DNA of 64,000 nt from Chamaecrista fasciculata (GCA_003254925.1 QANZ01026488.1:27435-91434), one strand, 5' to 3'. Shown: positions 46,672 to 58,804, counted from the first letter of the stretch. The notes: generated from the letters alone by a model not told the origin. Translations and numbers: made by a program.

Positions 46672-47385
46672 TCAGATCGGCAATTGACCCGGCAAAGAGC
46701 TCGGGTCATTGATTTAATGATTCAACCGCTAGGTCACTGGTTCAACCGGTTTACTTAAAAAATACATTTTTAAATATACATATTCATCAAATACACATTA
46801 ATATCTTACAATAATTTAAATATAAAGTAAAATTTAAACATAACCATAGGTCCATCACATATAATAAGTGGTAAATATTTAAGTCACACTACATAAAACT
46901 TAAATTTAAAACATAAACACATCAAACAAGTCTTGAAACTAAAAAATAATTGTATTAAACAAGCTACAAATTAAAAAACATATAATAGCTAATTTAATTT
47001 AATGGTTCCCACTTCCAAAAAGAATTACAATAAATTATTTAGAATGCATTATGTTAACAAACACATGTACCGGTGCAATGGTATTTTCCTTCCCATTTAA
47101 GCATTGGGTATTGTGTTCGAATCCTGACTGCAACAATTTTGTCAAAATTCCAGTACATGTCCGGTTCAGTGAAGGCGGTTCACTTCTGGGTCACCCGAGT
47201 CAACAAAAAACCGGCGATTCAAACCGGTTCGAAAGCAGGTTGCTTGCAAAACGGTCTAAAGAGGTGAACCAGACCGGCTCACTGGCCGGTTCGGTGGTTT
47301 CCGATTTGATCCGGCCGATCCAGTCCGATTCACTGGCCGGTTCGGTGGTTTCCGATTTGATCCGGCCGATCCAGTCCGATTCTTT
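46672..47385. repeat. Repeat region with 'aaccggttc' motifs and a 51-bp tandem duplication
   Basis: 'gatcggcaattgacccggc' near the left and 'ttgatccggccgatccagtccgatt' at the right look like a partly mirrored non-autonomous element. Inside, the 51-bp unit starting 'tcactggccggttcgg' is present twice (47279-47329, 47330-47380), apparently identical. The open frame at 47051-47680 runs through this and has no known similarity. Confidence 0.55.
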
Positions 47386-47393
47386 AAACTATG

Positions 47394-47551
47394 CAATCAA
47401 TTATTCAATTTTTTTTTTTTTTTCTGAAAAACTTCATTCAAACAAACAAAACAAACATCAACTAACACCATCCTTGAAAGAGGAGGCGTCCCTGTCCACA
47501 ATGTCATCAAGAATTGGCTCACACCGCCAATGTCAATCAATTATTCAATTT
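47394..47551 (-). mobile_element. Truncated LINE-like 3' end, 122-bp insert, 18-bp target duplication
   Basis: 'caatcaattattcaattt' occurs at 47394-47411 and 47534-47551. The insert starts with a T-run. On the minus strand it ends 'gaatgaagtttttcag' plus poly-A, like the plus-strand insert ending at 36042. Confidence 0.85.
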
Positions 47552-49560
47552 AGTTGCTCTTGCTCCGATATTTCATTGAAGTCATCAAGTCATACTGAGA
47601 AAACTTTTGTAGCTGTAATTCATATTTTAATCATAAAAAATGTTTACAAAAACTTTATAAAAGTACAATACTACCGATAATGAAGCTCACGAATTAATTT
47701 TTTTAAAAAATATTATTAATTTATCATACCCCATGATCATATATTATATATATGTACATATTGAAAAACTTGTGGGCGACGCAGTCAACAGCATCCTATT
47801 CACTTTGGCAGGCTGGTAGCATTATTGTACTTTATCATTTATTTGTTTGGTTCTAAAAAAAAAAAAGTCAATTAAGCTGATGACTTGGGTGAGAGACGGT
47901 GGAAATTTGTATATATAACATCATGTTCATGTGGGTTGATGCTTAATTATATATATCTAGATTATAGAATATGATTTGGGTGTTGTCAAATAGATTCCCT
48001 AACTAATTCCATCGTCATCTGTTAATTATCTGTTAGTAAACTCACTTAAGAATTGTTTTAAGCTTCTTCTTTTTTTCAAAGTGAATGATTAAAGAGCAAT
48101 AAATTATTTAAAAAATAAATGAAAATGTTGTCAATGTCATTGCTGACGCCGAGGTGTACATATATTGTTATTCTCTTGAGGAAAAATAATAATTAATAAT
48201 ACCATTACAGAGTAATACAAGATTTTTAAAGTTTTTAAAAAATCAAAGAAACTTGTAATATTAGTCAATTGTTATTTTTGTTATTTTTTTTTATGATAAT
48301 TTATTATTTTTATCCAGTTATTGTCTATCAGACACTGATTAAAAAAAGAATGTATTTTAATTTATTAAAAATATATACTATAATTGGGTGTACTTCTCAA
48401 CTAATTGTATGTACTTTTTTTTTATCATTTATCTACTATCTAGCTAGTTGGTATTCTCTATATATAAGACCTACTACATCTTCCACTCAAAAGGAAATCT
48501 AAAAATGATAAAACTAAACTATTATTAATACGGAAATCAAGGTTTGAAATTAAGTATTAAAGAAGTACTATTTGATAAGTTCGCGGGCATAATTAGAAAA
48601 CCTGACATCGAGACATAGATGCCAAGAAGAATGTAATTGATCTCATCATTATTGCTAACAGTAACTAAACTATATTTCCTTTTTTTTTTTTTGTAATTTT
48701 AAAAGGGAATCCGATCGGCATGTTTCACTGACATTGATGACCAATTCTCACACGAAACATGTACTGGCAATTATCAAATGATAGTAGCGTAGTAGAAGAA
48801 ATTAGGGAAGAGGAAGATCAAAATTAAGAACAATTAATGAATATAGTATGTTCTTCTGACTCGTGACCAGTGACCTCTCCTCTTGCTTGTTTATCAAGAA
48901 TTTGTACTGTCTTCAAATTAAAGTTGGAAAAAAACCAATTATATATGGTAACCAAACTTGTTTCGCCGCCACAAATACCTTCGGGCTTCGGCTTTCATCC
49001 ACAATTACTAAACTGTATGGGAACGATAATGGGGTTACAAAATATATCTGTTTAAATTAGACTATTATATAATCACACTCTTATCTCAAGCCACTTCTAA
49101 TGCACTAAAATTAAGAGATGAATGCACGATTTTTTTTAATGTGTGAGTAACTTTATTCCAAACGCAACCTCTGGAAATGAGAAAGTAATATGATTCAATA
49201 TCAAATAGACATTCATTACACTGTTTGATCTAAATTGTATTATAAGATATTTTGTGTATTAAATTATATACACAATTTCTGTAGTGAGAGAGAGATACCA
49301 TGATATAATATATCAATTCAAACTCTCATCAAGTAATTAACTCTACAAGTATATCTGGAGAAGGAGTAGCAGATAGTTAATTGGGTCCTGACATAGCCAT
49401 TGAGTTGGCAGTTTGGTAAAAAAAGTTGGGGGGTTTTTTACATTTTTGGCCAACAACATTTCAGCCTAAACCATTCATTATCTTCTCTCATTAATTATTT
49501 TTGAATTCAATACGAAGAACACCTTATGCTTTACGCTATATATATATAAAATTTGAATTT
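47552..49560. other. AT-rich intergenic DNA; no gene recognised
   Basis: Two kilobases with only short frames (for example 48269-48502 and 48863-49060) that resemble nothing I know. Confidence 0.3.
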
Positions 49561-49561
49561 G

Positions 49562-50640
49562 GGCAAAATTACCTCAGGTATCCTTAAATTGTGAGTTAAA
49601 TGTCAGTTGTATCCTCAAATTTTTTTGGGGTTAATTAGACCCTCAAATTTTCACATTTGACTCAGTTGTACTCCAAGGGCTAATAACATCGTCAAAACCG
49701 TTAACAGAAGATGCTAGCATTTTTTTCCTACTTTATTTTGGTGTTAATTGTACTCCACAACTTTTACATTCATATCAGTTGTACCCCTAAATTTTCATAT
49801 TTTTTGTCAACTATACCTCTGATGAATCAGGTTCTGGCCGGGGGTCATTACCTGGTTCAGATGAGGTAACTCCTAAGGAATGGTTACCTGCAAGACAATG
49901 AGAACAGGGGGCTGCCCTGTAATTCACCTCCGAAGCTTAAGTCAGAGATATTGGTATGAGCGAGTTGATAGTGAGTAAGTGAGAATGATTGCGTACCTTT
50001 CTTGTGTGAATGAAAGTTTGCTTTATACTAAGACAGAGGTAGGGAGTCTTTTAGGGAGCGGGGGTGTCTTTCCCGGGAGAGACTTTCGTTTTCCCATCAA
50101 GGCTCTTTACTCTAGTGCTTTTATGGTGTGGTAACGGCTTCCTAATCTCTTGCTCCTTTGTCTTTCGTACGTTCTGATTTGGACGTCGGCTTCTTGATGG
50201 CCTTTGATGGCCAAAGGAGCCATTCTGGGAGGGAGGTATTCTTTAATTCATTGATTTCTGCTTGTCCATCAAGGCTCTTTACTTTGGTGCTTTTATGATG
50301 TGGTAACGGCTTCCTGATTTATTGCTCCTTTATCTTTACTACGTTTTGATTTGAACTTCGTCGTCTTGGTGGCCTTTGATGGCCAAAGGAGCCATTTCAG
50401 CGCCTTGGTAGCCTTTAATGACCAAAGGAGCTATTTTGGGAAGGAGGTCTTCTTTGATTTTCGTTAGGGCTTCATACTTTTGGGTTAGTTATTGGGCCTA
50501 TTATCAACCTCCAAAAATATTGATATCAACATTTTTCAATTCGTTGATGATTTACACGACGTTAAGTCTTAGGGTACAATTAATGAGCCAAATATGAAAG
50601 TTTAATAATCAGAACGGAACAAATTAAAAAATAGTAGTTT
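49562..50640. mobile_element. Old 'agttgtac(t/c)cc' repeat hosting a solo LTR
   Basis: Before 49819, units such as 'cagttgtatcctcaaatttt', 'cagttgtactccaa' and 'cagttgtacccctaaatttt' recur. After 50511, 'ttagggtacaattaatgag' and 'aaatatgaaagttta' continue in mirrored form. This looks like a fold-back MITE interrupted by the LTR. Confidence 0.5.
49820..50506. mobile_element. Solo LTR of an LTR retrotransposon (fossil)
   Basis: Begins TGATGAATC and ends TTATCA, with a 5-bp target repeat acctc at 49815-49819 and 50507-50511. No internal region follows, so this is a solo LTR left by recombination. It contains a partly duplicated unit of about 171 bp ('tcaaggctctttact' at about 50098 and 50269). 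The superfamily cannot be told from the LTR alone. The intact target repeat suggests moderate age. Confidence 0.78.
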
Positions 50641-50744
50641 TAGCATCAAAATGAAACTGATTCTATAATTTGAGGACCAAAATGGATTATTTGACATAAT
50701 GAGAATGACCAAAATGCGTTAAAACTTAAAACAAAATACAGGGG

Positions 50745-50814
50745 AGATTGATAAGTTCCTCTCTTTTTTTTTTTTTTTTTANTTTTTTTTTTTTTTTATA
50801 GATTGATAAGTCCT
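50745..50814 (-). mobile_element. Poly-T insert with target duplication, assembly gap inside
   Basis: 'agattgataag(t)tcct' occurs at 50745-50760 and 50800-50814 around a run of T's with 'an' at 50781-50782. A micro-retroposon whose homopolymer broke the assembly. Confidence 0.65.
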
Positions 50815-51600
50815 GATGACGCATGAGGATTGATCAATACAAAGAAAAAAAGGGATCATGCACATGCTTGAGTTGACAATAAATATTTTGTTTGTGTTGT
50901 GAGTTGGCTATTCCTTTTACATATTTGAAAATAGCATATGGCAAATATAATTAATAAGGCGAGAATTTTTCCACTAAGACTAATCAATGATTGAATGATT
51001 CGTTTAGTTATAAAAAGTATTCGATAACATTTTATATATAATTCGGAATTGTCTCATTTTGATTTTACACTTTAACCCGTGATAGTATTTGATAACATTT
51101 TATATATAGATTGGAATTGTCTCATTTTGATTTACACTTTAACCCGTGATATAGGTATATGTCCTACAAGTATATATGTGGCGGTCCCCTTCATTATAAT
51201 TTATAAATAGGACACGAATTACTGATTAGAATGTCTGTGGCGGCCTAATCACGCATTATCACATTCTCATCACTAATTTGGAGGAATGCTTCACGCAACT
51301 CAGCCAAACATATAATTAAATACTTTCTAGAATCTGTATCATCATTTTTGTAATTAGAGCGTTAATGTCGCTTCTATCAACCCCTACATAGCTAGCTAGT
51401 AGAAATGTATATATATAAATTATCCTGGAAAGGGCCAGACTGTCCATGCACAGCTAGCTAGCTAGAAGAGACAAACCATATATGTTGTTATTCTAATCAT
51501 TGTCATTTCATTCTCCTCACACTATGATTAATTAATTAATCAGTTAATGACACACACATATCTTAATGAACATATAGGCTGGTTCAAATAATTAATTTAT
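50815..51600. other. Peroxidase upstream region with a 68-bp tandem duplication
   Basis: The unit 'tattcgataacattttatat...ctttaacccgtgatag' at about 51018-51084 is repeated at about 51085-51153 with small changes. Short 'gctagctagct' motifs occur near 51390 and 51455. No gene. Confidence 0.6.
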
Positions 51601-51616
51601 TTCAACGAACTTGTGC

Positions 51617-51624
51617 TATAAATA
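51617..51624 (+). promoter_or_regulatory. Likely TATA box of the peroxidase gene
   Basis: TATAAATA about 90 bp before the ATG at 51709, a normal distance for a plant gene with a short leader. Confidence 0.6.
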
Positions 51625-51708
51625 TATGTGACATAACAGTTTGGTTGATCATATCATCAAATCAGAGGAGTATATATCAAGAGTAGTGAAGAGAAATTAA
51701 GTATATAG

Positions 51709-51996
51709 ATGGAGGGGCCTAATAGTAATAATAAGAGATTAATGATAGTGGTAGTAAGTGTTGTTGTGGTATTATTATCAAATATGATAGGTTCATCATC
51801 AGCAGCAGGAGAGCTTAGTAAGGGATTCTACAAGCAAAGCTGCCCAAATCTTGAGACTTTGGTTCGCTCTGCCGTCACTCTAAAGTTCAACCAGACCTTT
51901 GTCACTGCCCCTGCTACCCTCCGTCTCTTCTTCCATGACTGCTTTGTCAGGGTACTTATTTTTTACTCCCTCACTTTGTTTCCATATTACAATTTA

Positions 51997-52085
<89 letters not shown>

Positions 52086-54315
52086 GATATATATTATAAA
52101 TACAATATTTTTCAAGAAATGATAAACTATTTAGTCCCTAGAAAATTATCCGTGTGATTAAATAATTGATATTTATAAAAAAATTAGAGATAAAAAAAAT
52201 ATAATTTTTAGGCCAAAATACATTTTTGGTCTCATATCTTGGGAACAGGTGCAAAATTGGTCTCATCTTTTTTGTTACAGATTTGGTCCCATACTTTGCA
52301 AAAAGTTCCATCATTAATTAATCCCATAATGTTAAACATTTTGTAAAGATATGAGACCAATTCTGTAATCTAATCAAAAGTATAACAAAATATATACAAG
52401 ACCAAATTGAAACTTGAGAAAAAGATATGGGACCAAAAGCGCAACAGGAAACAATAGAGGACTAATTTGAAACCTGAAAAAAAGATATAGGACCAAAAGT
52501 AGACTTTGAGCTATTTTTAATTATATATTCAGACAGCACTTAATATGTATGTATGCAGGGATGTGATGCTTCGGTTATACTTGCAACTAGTAACTCAGAA
52601 AAGGATCATCCAGATGACATATCTCTGGCTGGGGATGGTTTTGACACAGTGATAAAAGCCAAGGCAGCAGTGGACAGTGATCCTCAGTGCCGTAACAAAG
52701 TGTCATGTGCTGACATTCTTGCTCTCGCCACTAGGGATGTCGTCAGCCTCACTGGTGGCCCTTTCTACGATGTCGAACTAGGCCGCCGTGACGGCACTAT
52801 CTCCACCATTGCCAGCGTTCAACGCCGTCTTCCTCATCCTGACTTCAATCTCGACCAGCTCACCTCACTCTTTGCTGCCAATGGCCTCACCCAAACAGAT
52901 ATCATTGCCTTATCAGGTATATATGCATATACACACTTGAAAGATACACCACTTAACAATCTATTATTATTTTTTGGTTAAAGGTCATTTTGGTTCTAAA
53001 TATTCAAAAATTGTTTCATTCTGGTCCCAAACTATTGAATTTGGTCATATTTCTTTTGTCTCTCATTTCAAGTTCAAAGAACTTATTAAGAGGAACTCGT
53101 AACTCTGAATTCGTCGAATTCGAATAAATTTGAAACGAGAAAGATATGATCAACTTTGTTTGTTTGACCATGAAACGAGGGGTCTACTTTTAGGACCGAT
53201 TTGACCTTGTTTGCTTATGGCCTTAACTGGATAGAGAATAATACGTATGTAGTTTTAAACTCGTCATGTTTGAACTCGAAACAAGCCATATTCAATAGTT
53301 GGGACCAAAATGAAACATTTTGCAAATATTTAGGATCAGTTTAAATATTTTGAAACATAATGGACCAAAATGAACATTAGAGTATACATTTAGGACCAAA
53401 ATGACCATTTAACCTTATTTTTTAAAGTCGAAGTGTACTTTTGGTCTTTGCTCAAGTTTCAATTTCGTCATGTGTTATACTTTTGGTTCTATATATATCT
53501 TTCGGTCAGAATGTTGAATTGTTGTTTTATCTTTAGATTAAGTTGCAGAATTATATTGGTCTCATATATTTGCGAAAGGTTCTATATTGTGGGACTAATT
53601 AACATTGAAACATTTTGTAAAGATATAAGATCATATGAAACTAATCTTGCACTTGATCAAAAAATATGAGACCAAAAGTACAATAAAAAGAGATACATGA
53701 CCAAATTGAAACTTAAACAAAAGATATGAGACCAAAAATATATTTTAGCTTTTTTGGACTGAAATGTTTTAGATACCATGTTATAGTTTTGCTTTAAATA
53801 TTCCTGATTATACCAATGTAAATATAGGGTGACATTAATTAATGTTAAGGTTAGACTAATATATATATATAAATATGTATATGTATATGTATATATATAT
53901 ATATATAGGTGCACACACAATAGGGTTCTCTCACTGTGGAAAGTTTTCGAAGAGAATATACAACTTCAGCCCAAACAACAGAATAGACCCAACCCTGAAC
54001 TTACAATACGCGTTACAGCTAAGGCAGATGTGTCCATTGAAGGTTGACCCTAGGATTGCCATAAACATGGACCCTATCACTCCTAAGACCTTTGATAATC
54101 AATACTTCAAGAATCTTCAGCAAGGCCAAGGTCTCTTCTCTTCCGATCAGATTCTCTACACTGACTCAAGGTCCAAGCCCACTGTTAACTTGTTTGCTAC
54201 CAATCCAAATGCTTTCAATTCTGCTTTCATTTCTGCTATCACTAAGCTCGGAAGGGTTGGTGTTAAGACTGGCAATCAAGGCCAAATTAGGATTGATTGC
54301 ACCAAAGTCAACTAG
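51709..54315 (+). CDS. PRX16: Class III secretory peroxidase, PRX16-like, 3 exons
   Basis: Exons 51709-51951, 52559-52916 and 53909-54315 give 335 aa. Residues 1-32 are a signal peptide (hydrophobic [12 protein letters not shown] core), followed by the mature start [11 protein letters not shown]. Distal haem residues are R72 and H76 in RLFFHDCFV; the proximal haem ligand is H203 in [14 protein letters not shown]. The C-terminal half ([37 protein letters not shown]) is very like Arabidopsis PRX16. The enzyme uses hydrogen peroxide to oxidise phenolics in the cell wall or apoplast. The middle exon is 358 nt, exactly the sum of the usual 192- and 166-nt exons 2 and 3 of the standard four-exon plan, so one intron is missing. 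Both introns are swollen by repeats. Confidence 0.93.
52003..52087. repeat. (CT)n(AT)n compound microsatellite in peroxidase intron 1
   Basis: About 56 bp of CT repeats pass directly into about 28 bp of AT repeats. Confidence 0.95.
52209..52516. mobile_element. Fold-back MITE (ggtctcat type) in peroxidase intron 1
   Basis: 'ggccaaaatacatttttgg' at the left is mirrored by 'ccaaaagtagactttgagct' at the right, with 'ggtctcatat'/'atatgagacc' units between. Target repeats are not certain. Confidence 0.6.
52975..53760. mobile_element. Two fold-back MITEs side by side in peroxidase intron 2
   Basis: About 52979-53418 begins 'ttaaaggtcattttgg' and ends 'ccaaaatgaccatttaa'. About 53428-53750 begins 'gaagtgtacttttggtc' and ends 'gaccaaaaatatatttt'. 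Both are 'ggtcc/ggacc' hairpins without coding capacity. Confidence 0.65.
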
Positions 54316-54689
54316 CAGATTCATTCATTTCTTTAATTTGTTACTACTAATTAGTTCTCCAGTCACTTATTTTTTATTTTCTTGTATGTCATAAATAAGG
54401 CTTTTGTTTATTACCATGCTTCTGAGTTCTGATGTTGGTTCGGAAATAATATATGTATGTTTTATTTACCTTTTCTCATTAACTTGTATGGAGAGTAGTT
54501 AATGAATAATGGCATTTACTGATACCCAAAATTGAGTGGTACATTTGGTCAGCTAATTAATTATTATATATCTGGTACCCCATTTCACACCTGTTTAATA
54601 AGTTAATTAAATAAATCATGATTTTTTATCAAGTTCTACATCTTTAATTTGAACTCGAATATTTCAAAAATTTGGCCAAAGGATTAGGG

Positions 54690-55349
54690 ATTGGTGGAGT
54701 GGGTTAAATTAGATTGAGGACGGGTTGAGTTGGATTAGAATTCTTTCTATGACAGTTTGGTCTAGATTGGGTTTTGTAGAAAAATTATTTCAACCCAAAT
54801 TGAAAAGCAATGTGTTGAGCTGGGTGAACTCGCAGATTAACCCGTTCTAATTTATAAACATTTTTTTTTGTTAAAAGTAAATTAACTTCACTCAATAATT
54901 GTTTTATACGTTATTGAATTTGAAATTTAATGAAAAAAATCCATATTATTGTTATGTAAAGAAATAAGTCAATACTATGATTAAACTTTATGAAAGTCAT
55001 TTACATAATATTTGAAGTAGTTAAAATTAGTGTGTAGCACTACGTACAAGCTAGATGTTAGTTATTTTTGATTAAGTAATATTTGATATTATAAGTTAAA
55101 TTATATTAAATTACATTGAACTATATATTTTGAGTGAAACTTTAATATATACAATATGTAGTATTTTAGTAAAAAAAAAAATAGAGCCAGGTCAGAGTTC
55201 TTAAACTCACAACTCAGCCCAAATTATTGCAGATACTTTTTTTTTTTAACTAAACTTATCTGCTAACTCAAACCAAACTAATCTAAACTCATAAATTGGG
55301 TTGGGTTTGACAAATTGACTAAATTGACCTAAATAGCTGAACACCCTAC
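54690..55349. mobile_element. 'gggttgggttg' element, hAT-like, relative of 34455-35100
   Basis: The right end 'tagctgaacaccctac' is the complement of the 'gaggggtgttcagcgg' end at about 63842. The body has 'cgggttgagttgg' and mirrored 'caactcagccc'/'gggttgggttt' motifs around an AT-rich centre. The left end is blurred. Confidence 0.55.
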
Positions 55350-55571
55350 AAACAAATAATAGAAAATTGTAAACTGCTAGTTCTTAGGCCTTAGCTAGCT
55401 ATATGTTGTAGGATATGGGAAGCATGTTCTGAAATAGTTGAGAATGAGATATATATATATATATATATATTGTATAAAATTCTTCAAATTGAAACGTGTG
55501 GGTAACCATGTAAGGAGAGGAGCATTAATATATGGCATTGACTTCAATTTTTTTTTTCTTTTTGGTAAATT

Positions 55572-55889
55572 AAAGCATGAACACTGACACATGCGGATAT
55601 ATTGACACAATAAATTCTTAAAATTATATGATACGGCATATTTTTATATATATATATATAATTAAAAATCTATAAATTTGATGAAAATGTTAAAAGTTAC
55701 AATATATATTTATAATATATGTCATATGTGATATTATTTTTTATTGTTTATCATGATAAAGTCACAAAAATTTGATTTTATATTATGAAATTTATGAATA
55801 CGTGTCATATAGGTGTCATATGAGTATCAAATACGGACACGTGTCTAACACAGCGACACGCTATCAAAATAAAAGGTTCATACTTCACA
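55572..55889. mobile_element. hAT-like MITE, GAAGCATGGACAC family, copy 3
   Basis: Left 'aaagcatgaacactgacac', right (mirrored) 'gaagtatgaacc', 318 bp. 8-bp direct repeat ggtaaa(t/c)t at 55564-55571 and 55890-55897. More diverged than the copy at 27132. Confidence 0.75.
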
Positions 55890-55897
55890 GGTAAACT

Positions 55898-56982
55898 CTA
55901 ATCATTTTATCAATAAATGTACTGTCGCTACAAGTTTTGTAGTGAATGGCGACAATATAGATTAAGGTTTTATATTTACACATATATAGTTAATTTGTAT
56001 TAATTCATTTTGTAATTTCAGATAAATTCGTACATTTAAGTAGACTCATGTGAAATTTTCCAACAAATTAACGAGTTCATCAGAATAACTCTAATATTGT
56101 CTCAACTTTCAAGGTCTCATGTTCTTCTCTCATAATTTTTTATTTTATTCTTCAAGTCCTCAAATTAAAGTATTATTTTTTTCATTCATTAGATTTTATG
56201 GTTTGAAACTTTTGTTATTTAATTTTTACGATATTAAACAAAATCTAGTATTCAATTTTATATATTATTTAATATATGTAGTTATTGATCAAGTATAGAA
56301 TATATTATTATTTAAATAAATTAAAAGTTTTCTTTCCATTTAAAATTATGTTATTTAAAATTTATATATAAATATATAATTTAGTTAAGTGTTTGTTAAC
56401 ATAGGTAAATTCTTATAAAGTCATATTTAAAAGTTAAGTTCATCCACCATCTTGTAGTATATATGCTTGAATTCTCTAGTTTCACAGCCTTAATATAGAA
56501 TATAGTGTTTTGGCGACAAATTATATGTACAAATGTTATCTGTCAGAGACACACATAAGACATAACTATTTGCTTCCCTCACTCATCTTTTGTGGCTTCA
56601 CCTCCTTTCTGACACAAAGCCACTATGAAGGATTTACAGACTACAAACCAAACCATTACAACATTTTCCTTATGTTTTAAAACAGAGGAATTTATCACCA
56701 AATTTGAATGAAGGATTTACCTATCCACATAATTTTTTTTTTTAGCGTACATGTATATAACCATATCAATCACACTTTGAAATCAGTCATTTTTATTTAA
56801 AATTTAATTTTTTTTCTTTATTACGATTTAAAATAAATTATATGCCTATATGAAAATAATAAACTAGATTACACAAATGCAATGATTTGTTTTGTGTTGA
56901 GTTCATTTTGATAATAATAATATATTTTTGTATGTTAATTATTAAAATAGAAGCAACTAATTTTTACTTGGACGTACTGGAC
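55898..56982. other. AT-rich intergenic DNA; no gene recognised
   Basis: Very AT-rich, no open frames of note, no defined repeat ends. Confidence 0.3.
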
Positions 56983-56985
56983 TAA

Positions 56986-58702
56986 GGGTGCGTTTGGATG
57001 GGGAGGTTAAGTTAAAGGAGGATAAAGGAATGGGGGAGGTAATAAAGGAGAGATAAAGAATTTATGTTATAAAGGAGGTTTTTAATAAATGTTGTTTGGG
57101 AAAATGAGAGATAAAGGAGGAATTATGATGTGAAATTATTTTAAAGGGTATGTAATGATTGTGGTGGGTTGAAATAATTGTATTGGTATTTTAAATTTGT
57201 ATAGGGGTAAAAATGGTAAAAATAAAGGAGGATAAAAGAGTGGTTTTTTTTTTGGGTTTTGGTGTTAAAAAAGTAGTATGAGTAATGATTGCCTCGAAAT
57301 TTGTGCTAAAGGAGGAAGTTAATAAAGGAGATTTTTTGAGTGGTAAAATAAAGGAGGATGAAGGTGTGAATGTGGGACCAAAATGTAATTTTTGAGTAGT
57401 GAATTGTAAAATTTTGGGGACTAGACTATATATTTTTCCTGTTTACCATCTTTTAATTTTATTTTAAAATTTTGATACTACAAAAAATATTACCAATGTA
57501 TATAATATAGGAGGGACCAAAATGTATATTTTCTAGGGTATGAATTATGTATTTTTCAAAATTTTCTTCTTCAGTAGTTGCAGAACCAAAAATATTAGCC
57601 ATATACTGAATGATGGACCAATATGTATCTTTTTTAGGTAAATTACACGGTGGTACCCTGTGGTTTGACCCTATTTCAATTTGGTACCCTGTGGTTTGAA
57701 ATCTGACACTTTGGTACCCTTTGGAGCTATTTTGTAATTTTAACCATAACAAATTTACAAAAATTACCAATTGACCCAAAATTTTTTCAAAAAAGTACAA
57801 ATAGGTCCCTGGATACATATTATTTAGGGACTAAAATGAGAACTTTAAAGTTTTGGATACATATACAAATAGGTCCCTCAAAAATTACCAATTGACCCTG
57901 TGGTTTGAATTTTGTTTTTATATTTTTACACTACAAAAAATATTACTTATATATATACTGGAAGAAGAACCAAATTGTAAAGTTTTGGGGAATGAATTAT
58001 ATATTTTTTCCCATTACTGTTTTTTAAATATGTTCATAAATTTTTACATCACAAAAAATATTATTCATATATATACTGCAAGAGGGACCAAAATTTATAT
58101 TTTTTGGGTCTTGATTATATATTTTATTTCATGAATTAAAATGTAAATAACATGGACTTAATTATTTTATTTTAAATTTTGACTCTAAAAAATATTATTA
58201 AAATAATTGAAAAAATAGAGGAAGGGATACCAACATATCAAAAATTATATATTTTGATGACTCAAGTATTGACTTATTGAGTTGGTATAATTTCAAAGAC
58301 TAAAATTATTTTTTAAGTAAATTAATATAAATTATATATATAATATAATATAATATAATATAAGAGAGAGAGGTGTGAGTAAGAAAAAAAAAGAAAATAG
58401 TAAGAAAAGATGAATGGAGAGAGAAAGTTGTAAGGGTAATAAATAAAAATATTTTAATATGCAATTTACAAATATACCCTTTGAGTATTTTATTATTTTA
58501 TAGTAAAAAGTAGGTAATTATAGGTAGTTGAGTAGGGATATGTTAGTAATTTGAGAAGTTAAAGGAGAGATAAAGGAGAAAAATAAAGGAGGGGAAGATA
58601 ACTGTGAAACAAACAAGATTTTTTACTGTAGCTCTGGTATTAAAGGAGTATTGGGAGATAAAGGAGAGATAAAGGGAGATAAAGGGAAAACCAAACGCAC
58701 CC
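56986..58702. mobile_element. PIF/Harbinger-like non-autonomous element, 1.7 kb
   Basis: Ends GGGTGCGTTTGG and CCAAACGCACCC in mirror, flanked by TAA on both sides (56983-56985, 58703-58705), the PIF/Harbinger target. Both sub-terminal regions are packed with 'aaaggag(g/a)ataaagg' motifs on the same strand. It carries GTATGTAATGATTGTGGT at 57148-57165 (shared block) and a partial 'ggtaccctgtggtttga' MITE at about 57638-57910. No transposase. Confidence 0.85.
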
Positions 58703-58804
58703 TAAGTCCAAATTTTTCTTTTCAAAATTTAAAATGGACTGTCAATTATATTGGGTTTTATGAACAAAAAAAAAAGGTTTTGTTGATGCATGCAGTCATG
58801 AGTC

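Noticed and set aside
47051-47680. 209-aa frame with internal repeats
   Set aside because: It spans two different repeats (51-bp tandem units and a LINE-like tail).
49820-50506. Full LTR retrotransposon
   Set aside because: No second LTR, primer site or internal coding region; only a solo LTR is supported.
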